This document shows, one piece after another, positions 10,903 through 20,687 of a stretch of DNA of 64,000 nt. Positions within the stretch are counted from its first letter, which is position 1. Every line of letters begins with the position of its first letter. The notes beneath the pieces were generated by a model. That model made no database searches. It was not told the DNA's origin and saw only the letters and a list, made by a program, of their open reading frames with translations. A program made the position numbers and the translations under genes. This stretch comes from Actinomycetospora sp. NBRC 106378 (GTDB lineage: Bacteria; Actinomycetota; Actinomycetes; Mycobacteriales; Pseudonocardiaceae). The DNA is taken from the NCBI RefSeq assembly GCF_030269685.1, contig NZ_BSTT01000013.1:1-64000 (forward strand), read 5' to 3'.

Positions 10903-11604
10903 ATGACGGGTCCCGGGGCGTCCGGCGCCTCCCGCTTGCGCATCGCGGGGGTCGCGCTGCTCGGCGTGGCAGCCATCGCCGCCGTCGTGGGTCTGATCAG
11001 CCTCGGTGGCCAGGGCACCTCCAGCGCCCCCGCGGCCTCCCCGACGTCCACGATCGCGCCCCCGTCGGGCGACACGGGCGCGTCGCCGTCGCCCGCCCCG
11101 GGCCAGGCCGGTCAGCCGGGCGGCGACCAGGCCGGCGCGGCGGGTCAGCCCGGTGCGGCGGGAGCCCCGACGCCGGGTGCTGCGCCACCGGTCACCGCGG
11201 CTCTCCCGCCCGTGGCGGTGGCACCGCCGATCGTGCCGGGCGGCGGCTCGGGGTCCGGGTCGGGCTCGGGTTCGGGCGGCGGGGGCGGGAGTGCGTCCTA
11301 CGCGGCCGTGCCGGTCCGCGTGTACAACAACTCGACGATCCGCGGCCTCGCCGAGACCGCGGCCGGGCAGATCAAGGACCGCGGCTTCGACGTCGTCGAG
11401 ACCGGCAACTACGCCCAGGGCGTCATCCCCGTCAGCACCGTCTACTACCGCCCGGGCAGCGGGGAGCAGGGCGCCGCGGAGGCGCTGGCCTCGGCGTTCG
11501 GCATCCGCGCCGAGCCCCGCTTCCCCGGGATCGAGGGCGCCTCGCCCGGCGTCATCGTGATCGCGACGAACAACTGGGGCCAGAACGCGCAGAAGGGCTC
11601 CTGA
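10903..11604 (+). CDS. LytR C-terminal domain membrane protein (Rv0431-like)
   Basis: A 233-residue protein with a short cytoplasmic N-terminus, one transmembrane helix (about 13-35, ALLGVAAIAAVVGLISL), a long Pro/Ala/Gly/Ser linker (about 38-130) and a C-terminal LytR_C domain (about 135-225: VPVRVYNNSTIRGLAETAA, VSTVYYRPG). The domain would lie outside the cytoplasm. LytR_C domains accompany cell-wall glycopolymer ligases, but this protein lacks the catalytic LCP domain. The ribosome binding site GGAAGGGGAGCAGG precedes ATG 10903. It follows DUF3263 closely and ends at a strong hairpin. Confidence 0.87.
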   Translation: MTGPGASGASRLRIAGVALLGVAAIAAVVGLISLGGQGTSSAPAASPTSTIAPPSGDTGASPSPAPGQAGQPGGDQAGAAGQPGAAGAPTPGAAPPVTAALPPVAVAPPIVPGGGSGSGSGSGSGGGGGSASYAAVPVRVYNNSTIRGLAETAAGQIKDRGFDVVETGNYAQGVIPVSTVYYRPGSGEQGAAEALASAFGIRAEPRFPGIEGASPGVIVIATNNWGQNAQKGS

Positions 11605-11630
11605 GCCCGCCGCCCCTCCGCCGACCGGCG

Positions 11631-11667
11631 CGGCCCGTCGCTCGCACCGGATGCGAGCGGTGGGCCG
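11631..11667. terminator. Hairpin between convergent LytR_C and AAA genes
   Basis: CGGCCCGTCGCTCGCA pairs with TGCGAGCGGTGGGCCG around the loop CCGGA, with one two-base G/T mismatch region in the stem. It lies 27 bp after the LytR_C stop and between convergent genes, so it can act for either strand. There is no U-tract, as is usual in high-GC actinobacteria. Confidence 0.6.
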
Positions 11668-11735
11668 TTCCTGTCGGGTGGCCGCCGCACCGTTCCGGGG
11701 GCTGCCGCCGCACCCGGCGTGAGCGTGGCGACCTG

Positions 11736-11762
11736 CTGACGTCCGGCGTCAGCGGTGGGCCA
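11736..11762 (-). repeat. Dispersed repeat A, copy 2 (intergenic)
   Basis: On the minus strand it reads TGGCCCACCGCTGACGCCGG then ACGTCAG, differing from the copy at 255-280 at only a few positions. The similarity extends on both sides (CAGCCG before it, GCAGGTCGCCACG after it, as in the kinase copy). It sits between the hairpin at 11631-11667 and the end of the AAA gene, so here it is not translated. Confidence 0.6.
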
Positions 11763-11788
11763 CGGCTGACGACGGTCGGGCGACCCGC

Positions 11789-14104
11789 TCACCCCCGGTT
11801 CGCGTACGCCTCCAGCTCGGCGAGCTGCCGCGGGTCGAGGGACGGCCGCACCACCTGGCGGGCGGCCTCGAACTGGGCGGCGGTCACCTCGGTGGAGTCC
11901 AGGGACGCCCGCATGGCCGTGAGGGCGGCCTCGCGGACGAGGGCCGCGCAGTCGGCCGCCGAGTAGCCCTCGAGCGAGGCCCCGAGGGCGTCGAGGTCGA
12001 CGTCGTCGGCCAGCGGCGTGGACTTCGACGCGGCCCGCAGGACCGCCGCCCGGGCCTCGGCGTCGGGCGGCGGCACGTAGATCTGGCGCTCGAGGCGCCC
12101 GGGTCGCAGCAGCGCCGGGTCGATCAGCTCCGGCCGGTTCGTGGCGCCGAGCACCACGACGTCGCGCAGCGGGGTCGCCCCGTCGAGCTCGGTCAGCAGG
12201 GCGGCGACCACCCGGTCGGCGACGCCGGCGTCGGACGATCCGCCCCGCCGTGGGGCGAGCGCGTCGACCTCGTCGAGGAACACCAGCGCCGGCGCGGCGT
12301 CCGCGGCCCGCCGGAACAGTTCCCGCACCGCCCGCTCGGACTCGCCCACGTACTTGTCGAGCAGCTCCGCGCCCTTCACGACGAACACGTTGAGCTGCCC
12401 GGTCCCGGCCAGGGCCCGCATGAGGAACGTCTTGCCGCCGCCGGGCGGGCCGTAGAGCAGCACCCCGCGCGGCGGGTCGACGCCGAGCCGGGCGAACGAG
12501 TCCGGGTAGGTCAGCGGCCAGAGGACGGTCTCGGTGAGCGCCTGCTTGGTCTCGACCATGTCGCCGACGTCGTCGAGGGTGAGCCCGCCCGCGTGCAGCG
12601 TCCGCGAGCCCGACGACGACAGCGACACCGGCCGCACCGAGGACACCGCGCCGACGAGGTCGTCCTGTTCGAGCTCCAGCTCGTCGCCCGAGCCGCCCCG
12701 CAGCGCCGCGCGCACCGCGGCCTCGCGGCGCAGCGCCACGAGGTCGGCCGCGACGAAGCCCGGCGTCCGGAGCCCGACGGCCCCGAGGTCGACATCCGCC
12801 GCCAGCGGCACCTCACGCAGGAGCACCCGCAGCAGCTCGGCCCGTTCGCGGTCGCCGGGGGCGGGCAGCCCCAGCTCCCGGTCGACGAGGTCGGGGGCGC
12901 GCAGGCGCGGGTCGACGGCCTCGCCGCCCTGCGCGGTGGCGACGAGCGCGACCCCGTCGGCGACCACGGACCGGAGCTCGTCGAGCACGACGGTCGCGAG
13001 GGGCGGCGGGTCGGACGCGGGCAGGAGGGTCTCGACGTCGGGGACCAGCAGCACCGTCGGTCCGGTGGCGGAGCGCGCCCGCGAGCAGGCCGAGCGCACC
13101 CGCTCGGCGGCGGCCCCGGCCTCGAGGGCGGCGGCCGCGGGCGCGTCGAGCACGACGACGCCCACGCCGGCCTCGGCGGCCACCGCGCGGACGAAGGTCG
13201 TCCGGCCGACGCCCTCGGGGCCGGTCACGAGCACGCCGAGGCGGGCGGCCGCACCGAGCCGGGTCAGCAGCTCGGGCCGCCGGAAGACGAGGTCCAGCCA
13301 CTCCCGCAGCCGACGGGCAGGTTCCTGCTGCCCGACCAGGTCGGTGACCGCGACGCCGGGTTCCGCGGGCGTCGGCGGCGGCTCGGGTGCCGCGGTCGGC
13401 GTGCCGGCCGACGCGGCGGCGAGGCCCGGACCGGGCGCGGCCGGGCCCGTGGCGCGCGGCGCGGACGCGAAGAAACCGGACGGCGCGAACGAGCCCGACC
13501 TGTCGTCGGGAAGACCTCGCGCGCCGGTCCGCGGGCCGTCCTGCCAGCCGACGACGGTGCTGGGGGCGACGACGAACGCGCCCGGCCCCGCGGGCTCGAC
13601 GTCGACGACGGTGACCAGCTCGGTCGTCCACGTCCCGCCGAGCTCCGCGGCGAGGCGGGTCCGGGTGCCGACCGCGTCCGCCCCCGGGACGGGCGCGAGG
13701 TCCTGCGGCAGCAGCGAGACGGTGTCGCCCGGGGAGAGGACCTTGCCGGTCAGCGCCAGACGCAGGGTCTCCGGGGCGACGGCTCCGGTCGCGAGCCGGG
13801 ACCCGGAGACGGTGACGGTCCGGGCCGCCGTCACGGCCACCGGCTCCACCGCGACCGGTGTCCCGGCGACGATGCCGGCGTTGATCATCGCGGTCTCGTC
13901 GAGGGTCGCGGTACCGGGGGCGGTCATTCCGACGGCGGGTGCCGCGAGGGCCACCGTCGCGCGGGTGCCGACGAGGCGCACGGCGTCCCACACGGCCAGA
14001 CCGAGGGCGGCGAACACCTCGCCGTGCAGCCGCACGACGCCGCGCCGGGCGTCGACCGCGGAGGTGGACAGCTGGGCGGTGAGGGTGACCTGCGGGGACG
14101 TCAC
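11789..14104 (-). CDS. Two-domain AAA+ ATPase, Cdc48/VCP-like
   Basis: A 771-residue protein with an N-terminal Cdc48-like double-psi barrel region (about 1-185), a Pro/Ala-rich linker (about 195-255) and two AAA modules. The first (D1) has Walker A GPEGVGRTT near residue 293, where the usual Lys is Arg, and a weak Walker B (VLLVPDVE). The second (D2) is canonical: GPPGGGKT near 550, ALVFLDEVDAL near 608 and the arginine-finger region NRPELIDPALLRPGRLER. ATPase activity therefore probably rests with D2. The GTG start overlaps the pssA stop (GTGA). The psd-pssA-AAA order matches M. tuberculosis Rv0437c-Rv0435c. The linker carries a dispersed short motif at 13498-13511. Confidence 0.88.
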   Translation of the reverse strand: MTSPQVTLTAQLSTSAVDARRGVVRLHGEVFAALGLAVWDAVRLVGTRATVALAAPAVGMTAPGTATLDETAMINAGIVAGTPVAVEPVAVTAARTVTVSGSRLATGAVAPETLRLALTGKVLSPGDTVSLLPQDLAPVPGADAVGTRTRLAAELGGTWTTELVTVVDVEPAGPGAFVVAPSTVVGWQDGPRTGARGLPDDRSGSFAPSGFFASAPRATGPAAPGPGLAAASAGTPTAAPEPPPTPAEPGVAVTDLVGQQEPARRLREWLDLVFRRPELLTRLGAAARLGVLVTGPEGVGRTTFVRAVAAEAGVGVVVLDAPAAAALEAGAAAERVRSACSRARSATGPTVLLVPDVETLLPASDPPPLATVVLDELRSVVADGVALVATAQGGEAVDPRLRAPDLVDRELGLPAPGDRERAELLRVLLREVPLAADVDLGAVGLRTPGFVAADLVALRREAAVRAALRGGSGDELELEQDDLVGAVSSVRPVSLSSSGSRTLHAGGLTLDDVGDMVETKQALTETVLWPLTYPDSFARLGVDPPRGVLLYGPPGGGKTFLMRALAGTGQLNVFVVKGAELLDKYVGESERAVRELFRRAADAAPALVFLDEVDALAPRRGGSSDAGVADRVVAALLTELDGATPLRDVVVLGATNRPELIDPALLRPGRLERQIYVPPPDAEARAAVLRAASKSTPLADDVDLDALGASLEGYSAADCAALVREAALTAMRASLDSTEVTAAQFEAARQVVRPSLDPRQLAELEAYANRG

Positions 14105-15033
14105 GACTGGTCCTGTCCGCGGCGGCGACGCCGCACGCCGAGGCGCTGCGGCCCGGGCCGGTCGCGGTTGATGGTCCGGCGGCCCGCGCGGGCGGCCGCG
14201 CCGGCGACGCGTCGGGGGAGGGGACGGCGCGGGGGCATGAGGCCCAGCCGCCGGTGCGCCCGGCGGACGGCGCGGCGCTGGCGCGGCGGGACGTGCCAGA
14301 CCTCGGGGTGCCGGTCGAGCCAGCGGTAGCGGTAGACGGCGTAGGGGATGTGGGCCAGGTAGGCGAGGATCGCGATGGGGTAGAGCAGGAACGGCACCGC
14401 GACGATCGCGCCCAGGACCAGGGCGACGAGGACGAGGGCCGGCGCGATCGCCTGCGGGGGCACCCGGACGCTCTTGAGCGACGCCGTCGGGATCCGCGAG
14501 ATCATGAGCGCGGCGGAGAGCACCGTCCAGATCGCCACCGTGACCGGCGCCGACCACCAGCCCGGGCCGAGCAGCAGCTCGGTGGCCAGCGGGGTGAGTG
14601 CCACGAGCGCCCCGGCCGGGGCGGGCACGCCGACGAAGAACTCCCCCGCGAACGGCTTCGCCTCGGTGTCGTCGGACAGCGTGTTGAACCGGGCGAGCCG
14701 CAGTGCGGCCGAGACGACCAGCACGAGGGCGACGACCCAGCCGACCCGCAGGTCGTGCAGCGACCACAGGAAGAGGATCAGCGCCGGCGAGACGCCGAAC
14801 GAGATGCAGTCCGACAGCGAGTCCAGCTCCGCGCCGATCCGGCTGGAGGCGTCGAGAAGTCGGGCGAGGCGACCGTCGAGGGCGTCGAAGACCCCGGCGA
14901 GCGCGATCGCGGCGATCGCGGCGACCGCGTTGCCGGCGAGCATGAACTGCACGCCCGAGAGGCCCGAGCAGAGCGCGAGGACCGTGACGGCGTTGGGCAG
15001 CAGGCGCACGCCCGGGGCGGTCGAGGCGGGCAC
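14101..15033 (-). CDS. pssA: CDP-diacylglycerol-serine O-phosphatidyltransferase
   Basis: A 310-residue multi-pass membrane enzyme that makes phosphatidylserine from CDP-diacylglycerol and serine. The CDP-alcohol phosphotransferase signature DG..AR........G...D...D is complete (DGRLARLL, then GAELDSLSD, about residues 53-75). Several hydrophobic helices follow. The last 75 residues are strongly basic and cytoplasmic, longer than in many homologues. The start GTG 15033 overlaps the psd stop codon by one base, and the stop overlaps the AAA start, so the three genes form one operon. Confidence 0.93.
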   Translation of the reverse strand: MPASTAPGVRLLPNAVTVLALCSGLSGVQFMLAGNAVAAIAAIALAGVFDALDGRLARLLDASSRIGAELDSLSDCISFGVSPALILFLWSLHDLRVGWVVALVLVVSAALRLARFNTLSDDTEAKPFAGEFFVGVPAPAGALVALTPLATELLLGPGWWSAPVTVAIWTVLSAALMISRIPTASLKSVRVPPQAIAPALVLVALVLGAIVAVPFLLYPIAILAYLAHIPYAVYRYRWLDRHPEVWHVPPRQRRAVRRAHRRLGLMPPRRPLPRRVAGAAARAGRRTINRDRPGPQRLGVRRRRRGQDQS

Positions 15034-15797
15034 TAGGGCTTCCCCAGCTCGGCCAGCACCGTCTCGGCGCCCACGGTGCGCTGACCGACGTGCACGCCGA
15101 TCTCGGCGCCCGGCGGGAGCAGCAGGTCGACCCGGGAGCCGAAGCGGATCAGGCCGTAGGTCTCGCCCGCGCGCACCTCGTCGCCCGGCGCCGCGTCGCA
15201 GACGATCCGGCGGGCGACGAGGCCCGCGATCTGGACGACGGCGAGGTCACGGCCCGCGGTGTCGCGCAGCCAGACCGCCGTCCGGGAGTTGGCCTCGCTG
15301 GCCTCGGGCAGGTCGGCGGAGACGAACGTGCCCGGGCGGTGCTCGACGGCGAGGACCTGCCCGTCGGCGGGCATGCGCTGGACGTGCACGTCGTAGACCG
15401 ACAGGAAGGTGCTCACCCTCGGGCGCGGGCCCGAGGGGAAGCCCTTGGCGACGAGCTCGGGCGGGGCCTCGGCGTCCCCGATGACGCTGACGGTGCCGTC
15501 GGCAGGCGCCACCGCGATGTCGGCGCGCTGGGGCGTCGCGCGGTGCGGGGCGCGGAAGAAGGCCGCGACCGCCCCCGTCGTCAGGACGGCGCCGAGGGTG
15601 CCGCGCCCGCGGACCGCGCGGACGGCGAGGGCCCCCGCGGCCACCGCGCCGATGACCGGGGCACCGCCCGGGTGCAGCGGCGGCAGGGTCTCGCGGACGA
15701 GGTCGAGGGCGTGGAGCACCGGGTTGCGCCGGGGAGCGGGCAGCTTCTCGCGCGCGGTGGCCGCGGGGTCGCCAGGAGCGGGGGAGCGATCGGACAC
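15033..15797 (-). CDS. psd: Phosphatidylserine decarboxylase
   Basis: A 254-residue pyruvoyl enzyme that converts phosphatidylserine to phosphatidylethanolamine, the step after PssA. It shows APADGTVSVIGD, STFLSVYDVHVQRMPADG, and near the C-terminus the self-cleavage site RFGSRVDLLLP, the FGS form used by short actinobacterial and archaeal-type Psd. An N-terminal hydrophobic pair of helices (about 45-85) would hold it at the membrane. GTG 15797 is chosen because GAAGG lies seven bases upstream and the family N-terminus fits. It is the first gene of psd-pssA-AAA. Confidence 0.93.
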   Translation of the reverse strand: MSDRSPAPGDPAATAREKLPAPRRNPVLHALDLVRETLPPLHPGGAPVIGAVAAGALAVRAVRGRGTLGAVLTTGAVAAFFRAPHRATPQRADIAVAPADGTVSVIGDAEAPPELVAKGFPSGPRPRVSTFLSVYDVHVQRMPADGQVLAVEHRPGTFVSADLPEASEANSRTAVWLRDTAGRDLAVVQIAGLVARRIVCDAAPGDEVRAGETYGLIRFGSRVDLLLPPGAEIGVHVGQRTVGAETVLAELGKP

Positions 15798-16110
15798 GGT
15801 CAACCTTCGCGTCGACGACGGGTGCTGAATCGAATCTATCGGCACGCACCGGGCAGGGCCGGGGCCGCCATCCCCCGAGACGGCGACCCCGGCGAGAACC
15901 GCTCGTCCGCTCCCCAGCGACAAGCGGTTGGTCGATGTGTGACCGGCCGCGACGGGCACGGCGGTCAGCCATCGGGCTACCCGGGGTGAACTCGTCCGGC
16001 GAACGCACCATGAGAGTCCTCACACATGGTGCCCGATCTCGCCGTCAACGCCAAACCGTTTTTCGCCGTCGGACCAGCGGGCCACCCGAACGGCGGTCAC
16101 CCGTGCCGGG
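15798..16110. other. Intergenic region upstream of psd
   Basis: About 310 bp between the moeA stop and the psd start; both genes run on the minus strand, so this must hold the psd-pssA-AAA promoter. TAGATT near 15833-15838 on the minus strand is a plausible -10 box about 36 bases before the psd start, but no good -35 box was found. No gene, strong hairpin or repeat copy was recognised. Confidence 0.4.
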
Positions 16111-17364
16111 TCAGCCCTCGAGCAGCCAGACCTCGACCTCGGTGCCGGCCGCCACCTCGGTGGTCCCCGCCGGGACGACCAGCAGGCAGTCGGCCTGCGC
16201 GAGCGCGGCCAGCAGGTGCGAGCCGGCCCCGCCCACCGGCGCCACCGTGCCGTCGACGGCGTCCAGGCGGCCGCGCCGGAACTGGCGGCGGCCGGCGGGG
16301 GAGCGCAGGTTCTCGGCGACCCGGGCGCGTACCCGCGCCCGGTCGGGGTGCGGGTGCCCGGCGGCGCGGCGCAGAGCCGGACGCACGAAGACCTCGAACG
16401 ACACCAGCGAGCTCACCGGGTTCCCGGGCAGGGTCACGACGGCGACCCGGTCCTCGTACCGCCCGGCCCCCTGCGGCATGCCGGGCTGCATCGCGACCTT
16501 CGTGAACGCGATCCCGCGCGTGGTGAACGCGTCCTTGACCACCTCGTAGGCGCCCGCGCTGACCCCGCCGGAGGTGATGACGAGGTCGGTGGGCTCGGCG
16601 AGGGCCGCGTCGAGCGTCGTCAGGAACTCGTCGACGTCGTCGGGGACGAAGCGCAGCAGGCGGGCCTCGCCGCCCGCGTCCTCGACGGCGGCAGCGAGCA
16701 TCGGGCCGTTCGACTCGTGGATCTGGCCGTGGCGCAGCGGCTCGCCGGGCGCGACGAGCTCCGAGCCGGTGGAGAGCACGAGGACCCGCGGCCGGCGGTG
16801 CACGGTCAGCTCCGGCGCCCCGACGGCGGCCGCGAGCCCGATCTGGGCGGCGCCGAGCACGGTGCCGGCGGTCAGCACGACCTGCCCCGCGGTGACGTCG
16901 TCGCCGGCGGTCCGCACGCTCTGCCCGGCCTCGACGGGACGCTCGACCGTCACCGTGGCGCCGGGGAGGCCGCCGTCGGTCCACTCCACCTGCACCACCG
17001 CGTCGGCGCCCTCCGGGACCGGTGCGCCGGTCATGATCCGGTGGGCGGTCCCGGGGGCGAGCGGCGGGCCGTCGACCCGCCCGGCCGGCACGTCCTCGGG
17101 CACGGGCAGCGTCACGGGCATCGTCGCGAGGTCGGCGGCCCGGACCGCGTAGCCATCCATCGCCGAGTTGTCGAACGGCGGCAGCGACACCGGCGAGGAG
17201 AGGTCCACGGCGAGCACCCGGCCCCGGGCGGCCGCGAGCGGGACGGTCTCGGTGCCCGTGGCTGGCAGCAGAGCCGCGACGGTGGCCGCGTGCTCCTCGA
17301 CGGGCCGCATCGCCGTGGGATCGCCGTGGTCGTGTCCGTGCCCGTGTCCGTGCGCATCGCTCAC
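16111..17364 (-). CDS. moeA: Molybdopterin molybdenumtransferase MoeA
   Basis: A 417-residue enzyme that inserts molybdate into adenylylated molybdopterin. Domain signatures: SLPPFDNSAMDGYAVRA (about 60-75), HRIMTGAPVPEGADAVV, STGSELV, the MPT-binding ITSGGVSAGAYE region and TLPGNPVSSLVSFEVFV. GTG 17364 gives an unusual start, MSDAHGHGHGHDHGDP, a histidine-rich leader of possible metal-binding use that is not part of the enzyme fold. The alternative start Met19 would remove it. Other cofactor genes (moaC, mog, moaE, xdhC) lie 18-24 kb away. Confidence 0.93.
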   Translation of the reverse strand: MSDAHGHGHGHDHGDPTAMRPVEEHAATVAALLPATGTETVPLAAARGRVLAVDLSSPVSLPPFDNSAMDGYAVRAADLATMPVTLPVPEDVPAGRVDGPPLAPGTAHRIMTGAPVPEGADAVVQVEWTDGGLPGATVTVERPVEAGQSVRTAGDDVTAGQVVLTAGTVLGAAQIGLAAAVGAPELTVHRRPRVLVLSTGSELVAPGEPLRHGQIHESNGPMLAAAVEDAGGEARLLRFVPDDVDEFLTTLDAALAEPTDLVITSGGVSAGAYEVVKDAFTTRGIAFTKVAMQPGMPQGAGRYEDRVAVVTLPGNPVSSLVSFEVFVRPALRRAAGHPHPDRARVRARVAENLRSPAGRRQFRRGRLDAVDGTVAPVGGAGSHLLAALAQADCLLVVPAGTTEVAAGTEVEVWLLEG

Positions 17365-17456
17365 GGCTCGACATCGTGCCCGGAGGCCCGGACCAGCGCC
17401 GACGCGGGAGCGCGATCACGCCCGCGGCGGCCGGTCCGGCCTCTACCCTCGTCGCC

Positions 17457-18707
17457 GTGACCCGGAGCGACGTGCCGACCGAGGACCTGACGGGGTCCTC
17501 GCTCGGTCGCTACCGGGTGGAGGGCGTCATCGGTCGCGGCGGCATGAGCACCGTCTACCGCGCCACCGACACCCGCCTCGGCCGCGTCGTCGCGCTCAAG
17601 GTCATCGACCCGGCGCTCGCGGGCGACGAGGAGTTCCGCGAGCGGTTCCGGGACGAGGCCCGCAACACCTCCGCGGTCGACCACCCCCACGTCGTGCCGC
17701 TCTACGACGTCGACAGCGTGGACGACCGCCTCTACATCGCGATGCGCTTCGTCGAGGGCCCGGACCTCGCGACCCTCGTCGGCGGCAGGCCCCTCGTCCC
17801 CGAGCGGGCGCTGCGCCTGCTCGACCAGGTCGCCGACGCCCTCGACGCGGTGCACGCCCACGGCCTGGTCCACCTCGACGTCAAGCCCGCGAACGTGCTC
17901 ATCGGCGGCGCGACGTCCGGCTCCGATCACGCCTACCTCGCCGACTTCGGCCTCACCCACCGCGGCGCCACGGGCCACCGCACCCGCGGCGGGGACTTCC
18001 TGGGCTCGCCGACCTTCGCCGCCCCCGAGCACCTGCGCGGTGAACCGGTCGACGCGCGGACCGACGTCTACTCCCTCGGCTGCGTGCTCTACACCTGCCT
18101 GACCGGGCACGCCCCGTACCGCGGCTCGGTCACCGAGGTCATCGACGCGCACCTGGCGGGGGACGTGCCGACCGTGTCCGGCGGTGCCGCCGCCCTCGGC
18201 CCGGAGGTCGACGCCCTGCTGCGGCGGGCACTCGCCGTCGACCCCGCGCGGCGCCCCGGGAGCGCCCGTGACCTGGTCACCGGGGCGCGCTCCGCGCTGG
18301 CCCGCCGGTCGGCCCCGACAGGAGTCGAGGGCAGCACGCCGACAGGGGGTCCTGCCGCGGCTCCCGTCGGTCAGCGGTGGCCCGCCGCTGACGTCCGGCG
18401 TCAGCAGCCCGCCACGCCGCCGCGCCCGCCCGTGCCGCCCGGTGGGTCCCCGTCCGCCCGCCCGTCCGCGCCGAGCCGGCCGTACCCGTCGTCGGGAAGG
18501 CCCGTCGTCGGGAACGGGGTGCCGGTGCGGGCGCCCCTGCCGCCTCGGACCGCGCCACCGCCGCAGCGCACGCAGGCGCCCGCGGCGCCGAGCGACCTCG
18601 GGGCGTTCGGGGGCGGCCGGTCGTCCGGGCGGCCCGTGGCGGCGCTCGTCGTCGGGGGCGCGGTGGTGGCCGCGGTGATCGTCGTGCTCGTCCTGCTCCT
18701 CGCCTGA
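17457..18707 (+). CDS. Membrane-anchored serine/threonine protein kinase
   Basis: A 416-residue Pkn-type kinase. The kinase domain (about 15-275) has the glycine loop [16 protein letters not shown] with the ATP-binding Lys near residue 48, the catalytic loop [20 protein letters not shown] and [13 protein letters not shown]. The usual HRD is HLD here, so the kinase is of a non-RD type; the catalytic Asp is kept. A Pro/Arg/Ser linker (about 280-385) contains copies of both dispersed repeats. One C-terminal transmembrane helix (about 390-415) ends the protein, with no extracellular sensor. GTG 17457 is chosen because the kinase fold starts soon after it. It is divergent from moeA. Confidence 0.9.
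   Translation: MTRSDVPTEDLTGSSLGRYRVEGVIGRGGMSTVYRATDTRLGRVVALKVIDPALAGDEEFRERFRDEARNTSAVDHPHVVPLYDVDSVDDRLYIAMRFVEGPDLATLVGGRPLVPERALRLLDQVADALDAVHAHGLVHLDVKPANVLIGGATSGSDHAYLADFGLTHRGATGHRTRGGDFLGSPTFAAPEHLRGEPVDARTDVYSLGCVLYTCLTGHAPYRGSVTEVIDAHLAGDVPTVSGGAAALGPEVDALLRRALAVDPARRPGSARDLVTGARSALARRSAPTGVEGSTPTGGPAAAPVGQRWPAADVRRQQPATPPRPPVPPGGSPSARPSAPSRPYPSSGRPVVGNGVPVRAPLPPRTAPPPQRTQAPAAPSDLGAFGGGRSSGRPVAALVVGGAVVAAVIVVLVLLLA
18370..18413 (+). repeat. Dispersed repeat A, copy 3, inside kinase gene
   Basis: GTCAGCGGTGGCCCGCCGCT followed by GACGTCCGGCGTCAGCAGC matches the cores at 255-280 and 11736-11762. It lies in the linker between the kinase domain and the membrane helix and is read in the same frame as copy 1. 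It adds an extra inverted half (GTCAGCGG...CCGCTGAC). Confidence 0.6.
18485..18514 (+). repeat. Dispersed repeat B, tandem pair inside kinase gene
   Basis: CCCGTCGTCGGGAA occurs twice here (18485-18498 and 18501-18514). The same or near-identical motif appears at 628-641, 13498-13511, 22093-22106, 47710-47724 (CCTGCCGTCGGGAA), and on the other strand at 52320-52333 and 61177-61190. The core CCCG-TCGT-CGGG can form a very small hairpin. Confidence 0.55.
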
Positions 18708-18725
18708 CGCACCCGCCCCGGTCGC

Positions 18726-18750
18726 TTGCACTCGCCCCACCCGAGTGCCA
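18726..18750. promoter_or_regulatory. CIRCE element 1 (HrcA operator)
   Basis: GCACTC, nine bases, then GAGTGC (18728-18748) is the standard CIRCE inverted repeat bound by the heat-shock repressor HrcA. The outer bases are TT...CA, so it is slightly weaker than the second copy. It lies about 150 bp upstream of groEL. Confidence 0.85.
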
Positions 18751-18759
18751 GACTCGCTT

Positions 18760-18786
18760 CTGGCACTCGGTAGTGTCGAGTGCCAG
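18760..18786. promoter_or_regulatory. CIRCE element 2 (HrcA operator)
   Basis: CTGGCACTC, nine bases, GAGTGCCAG is a perfect palindrome with 9-bp arms and the 9-base spacer typical of CIRCE. It is centred 34 bp downstream of the first element. Two operators imply tight HrcA repression of the stand-alone groEL under normal temperature. Confidence 0.92.
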
Positions 18787-18799
18787 GTCGGGTCGGTGA

Positions 18800-20515
<1,716 letters not shown>

Positions 20516-20530
20516 TCCACGCTCCGTTCC

Positions 20531-20577
20531 TGACGACGGGCCGTACCCCACTTCGGTGGAGTGCGGCCCGTTCGTCG
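20531..20577 (+). terminator. Terminator hairpin after groEL
   Basis: CGACGGGCCGTACCCCAC pairs with GTGGAGTGCGGCCCGTTCG around a CTTCG loop, with small mismatches. It starts 16 bp after the groEL stop. It lacks a strong U-tract but is well placed as an intrinsic terminator. Confidence 0.7.
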
Positions 20578-20687
20578 TTCCCGGGCACCTGCCACAGGCC
20601 GTCTTCCACTGGGTGCGACGCCCTCTGGCCGGAACCGGACGAATCACCTACCGTGCGTGCCCGACGGACCACCGTGAGGGAGCGCGC

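Noticed and set aside
15240..15640. Possible larger two-subunit-style Psd with an LGST site
   Set aside because: The C-terminus has the FGSR form of the short Psd class, and the length of about 254 residues fits that class.
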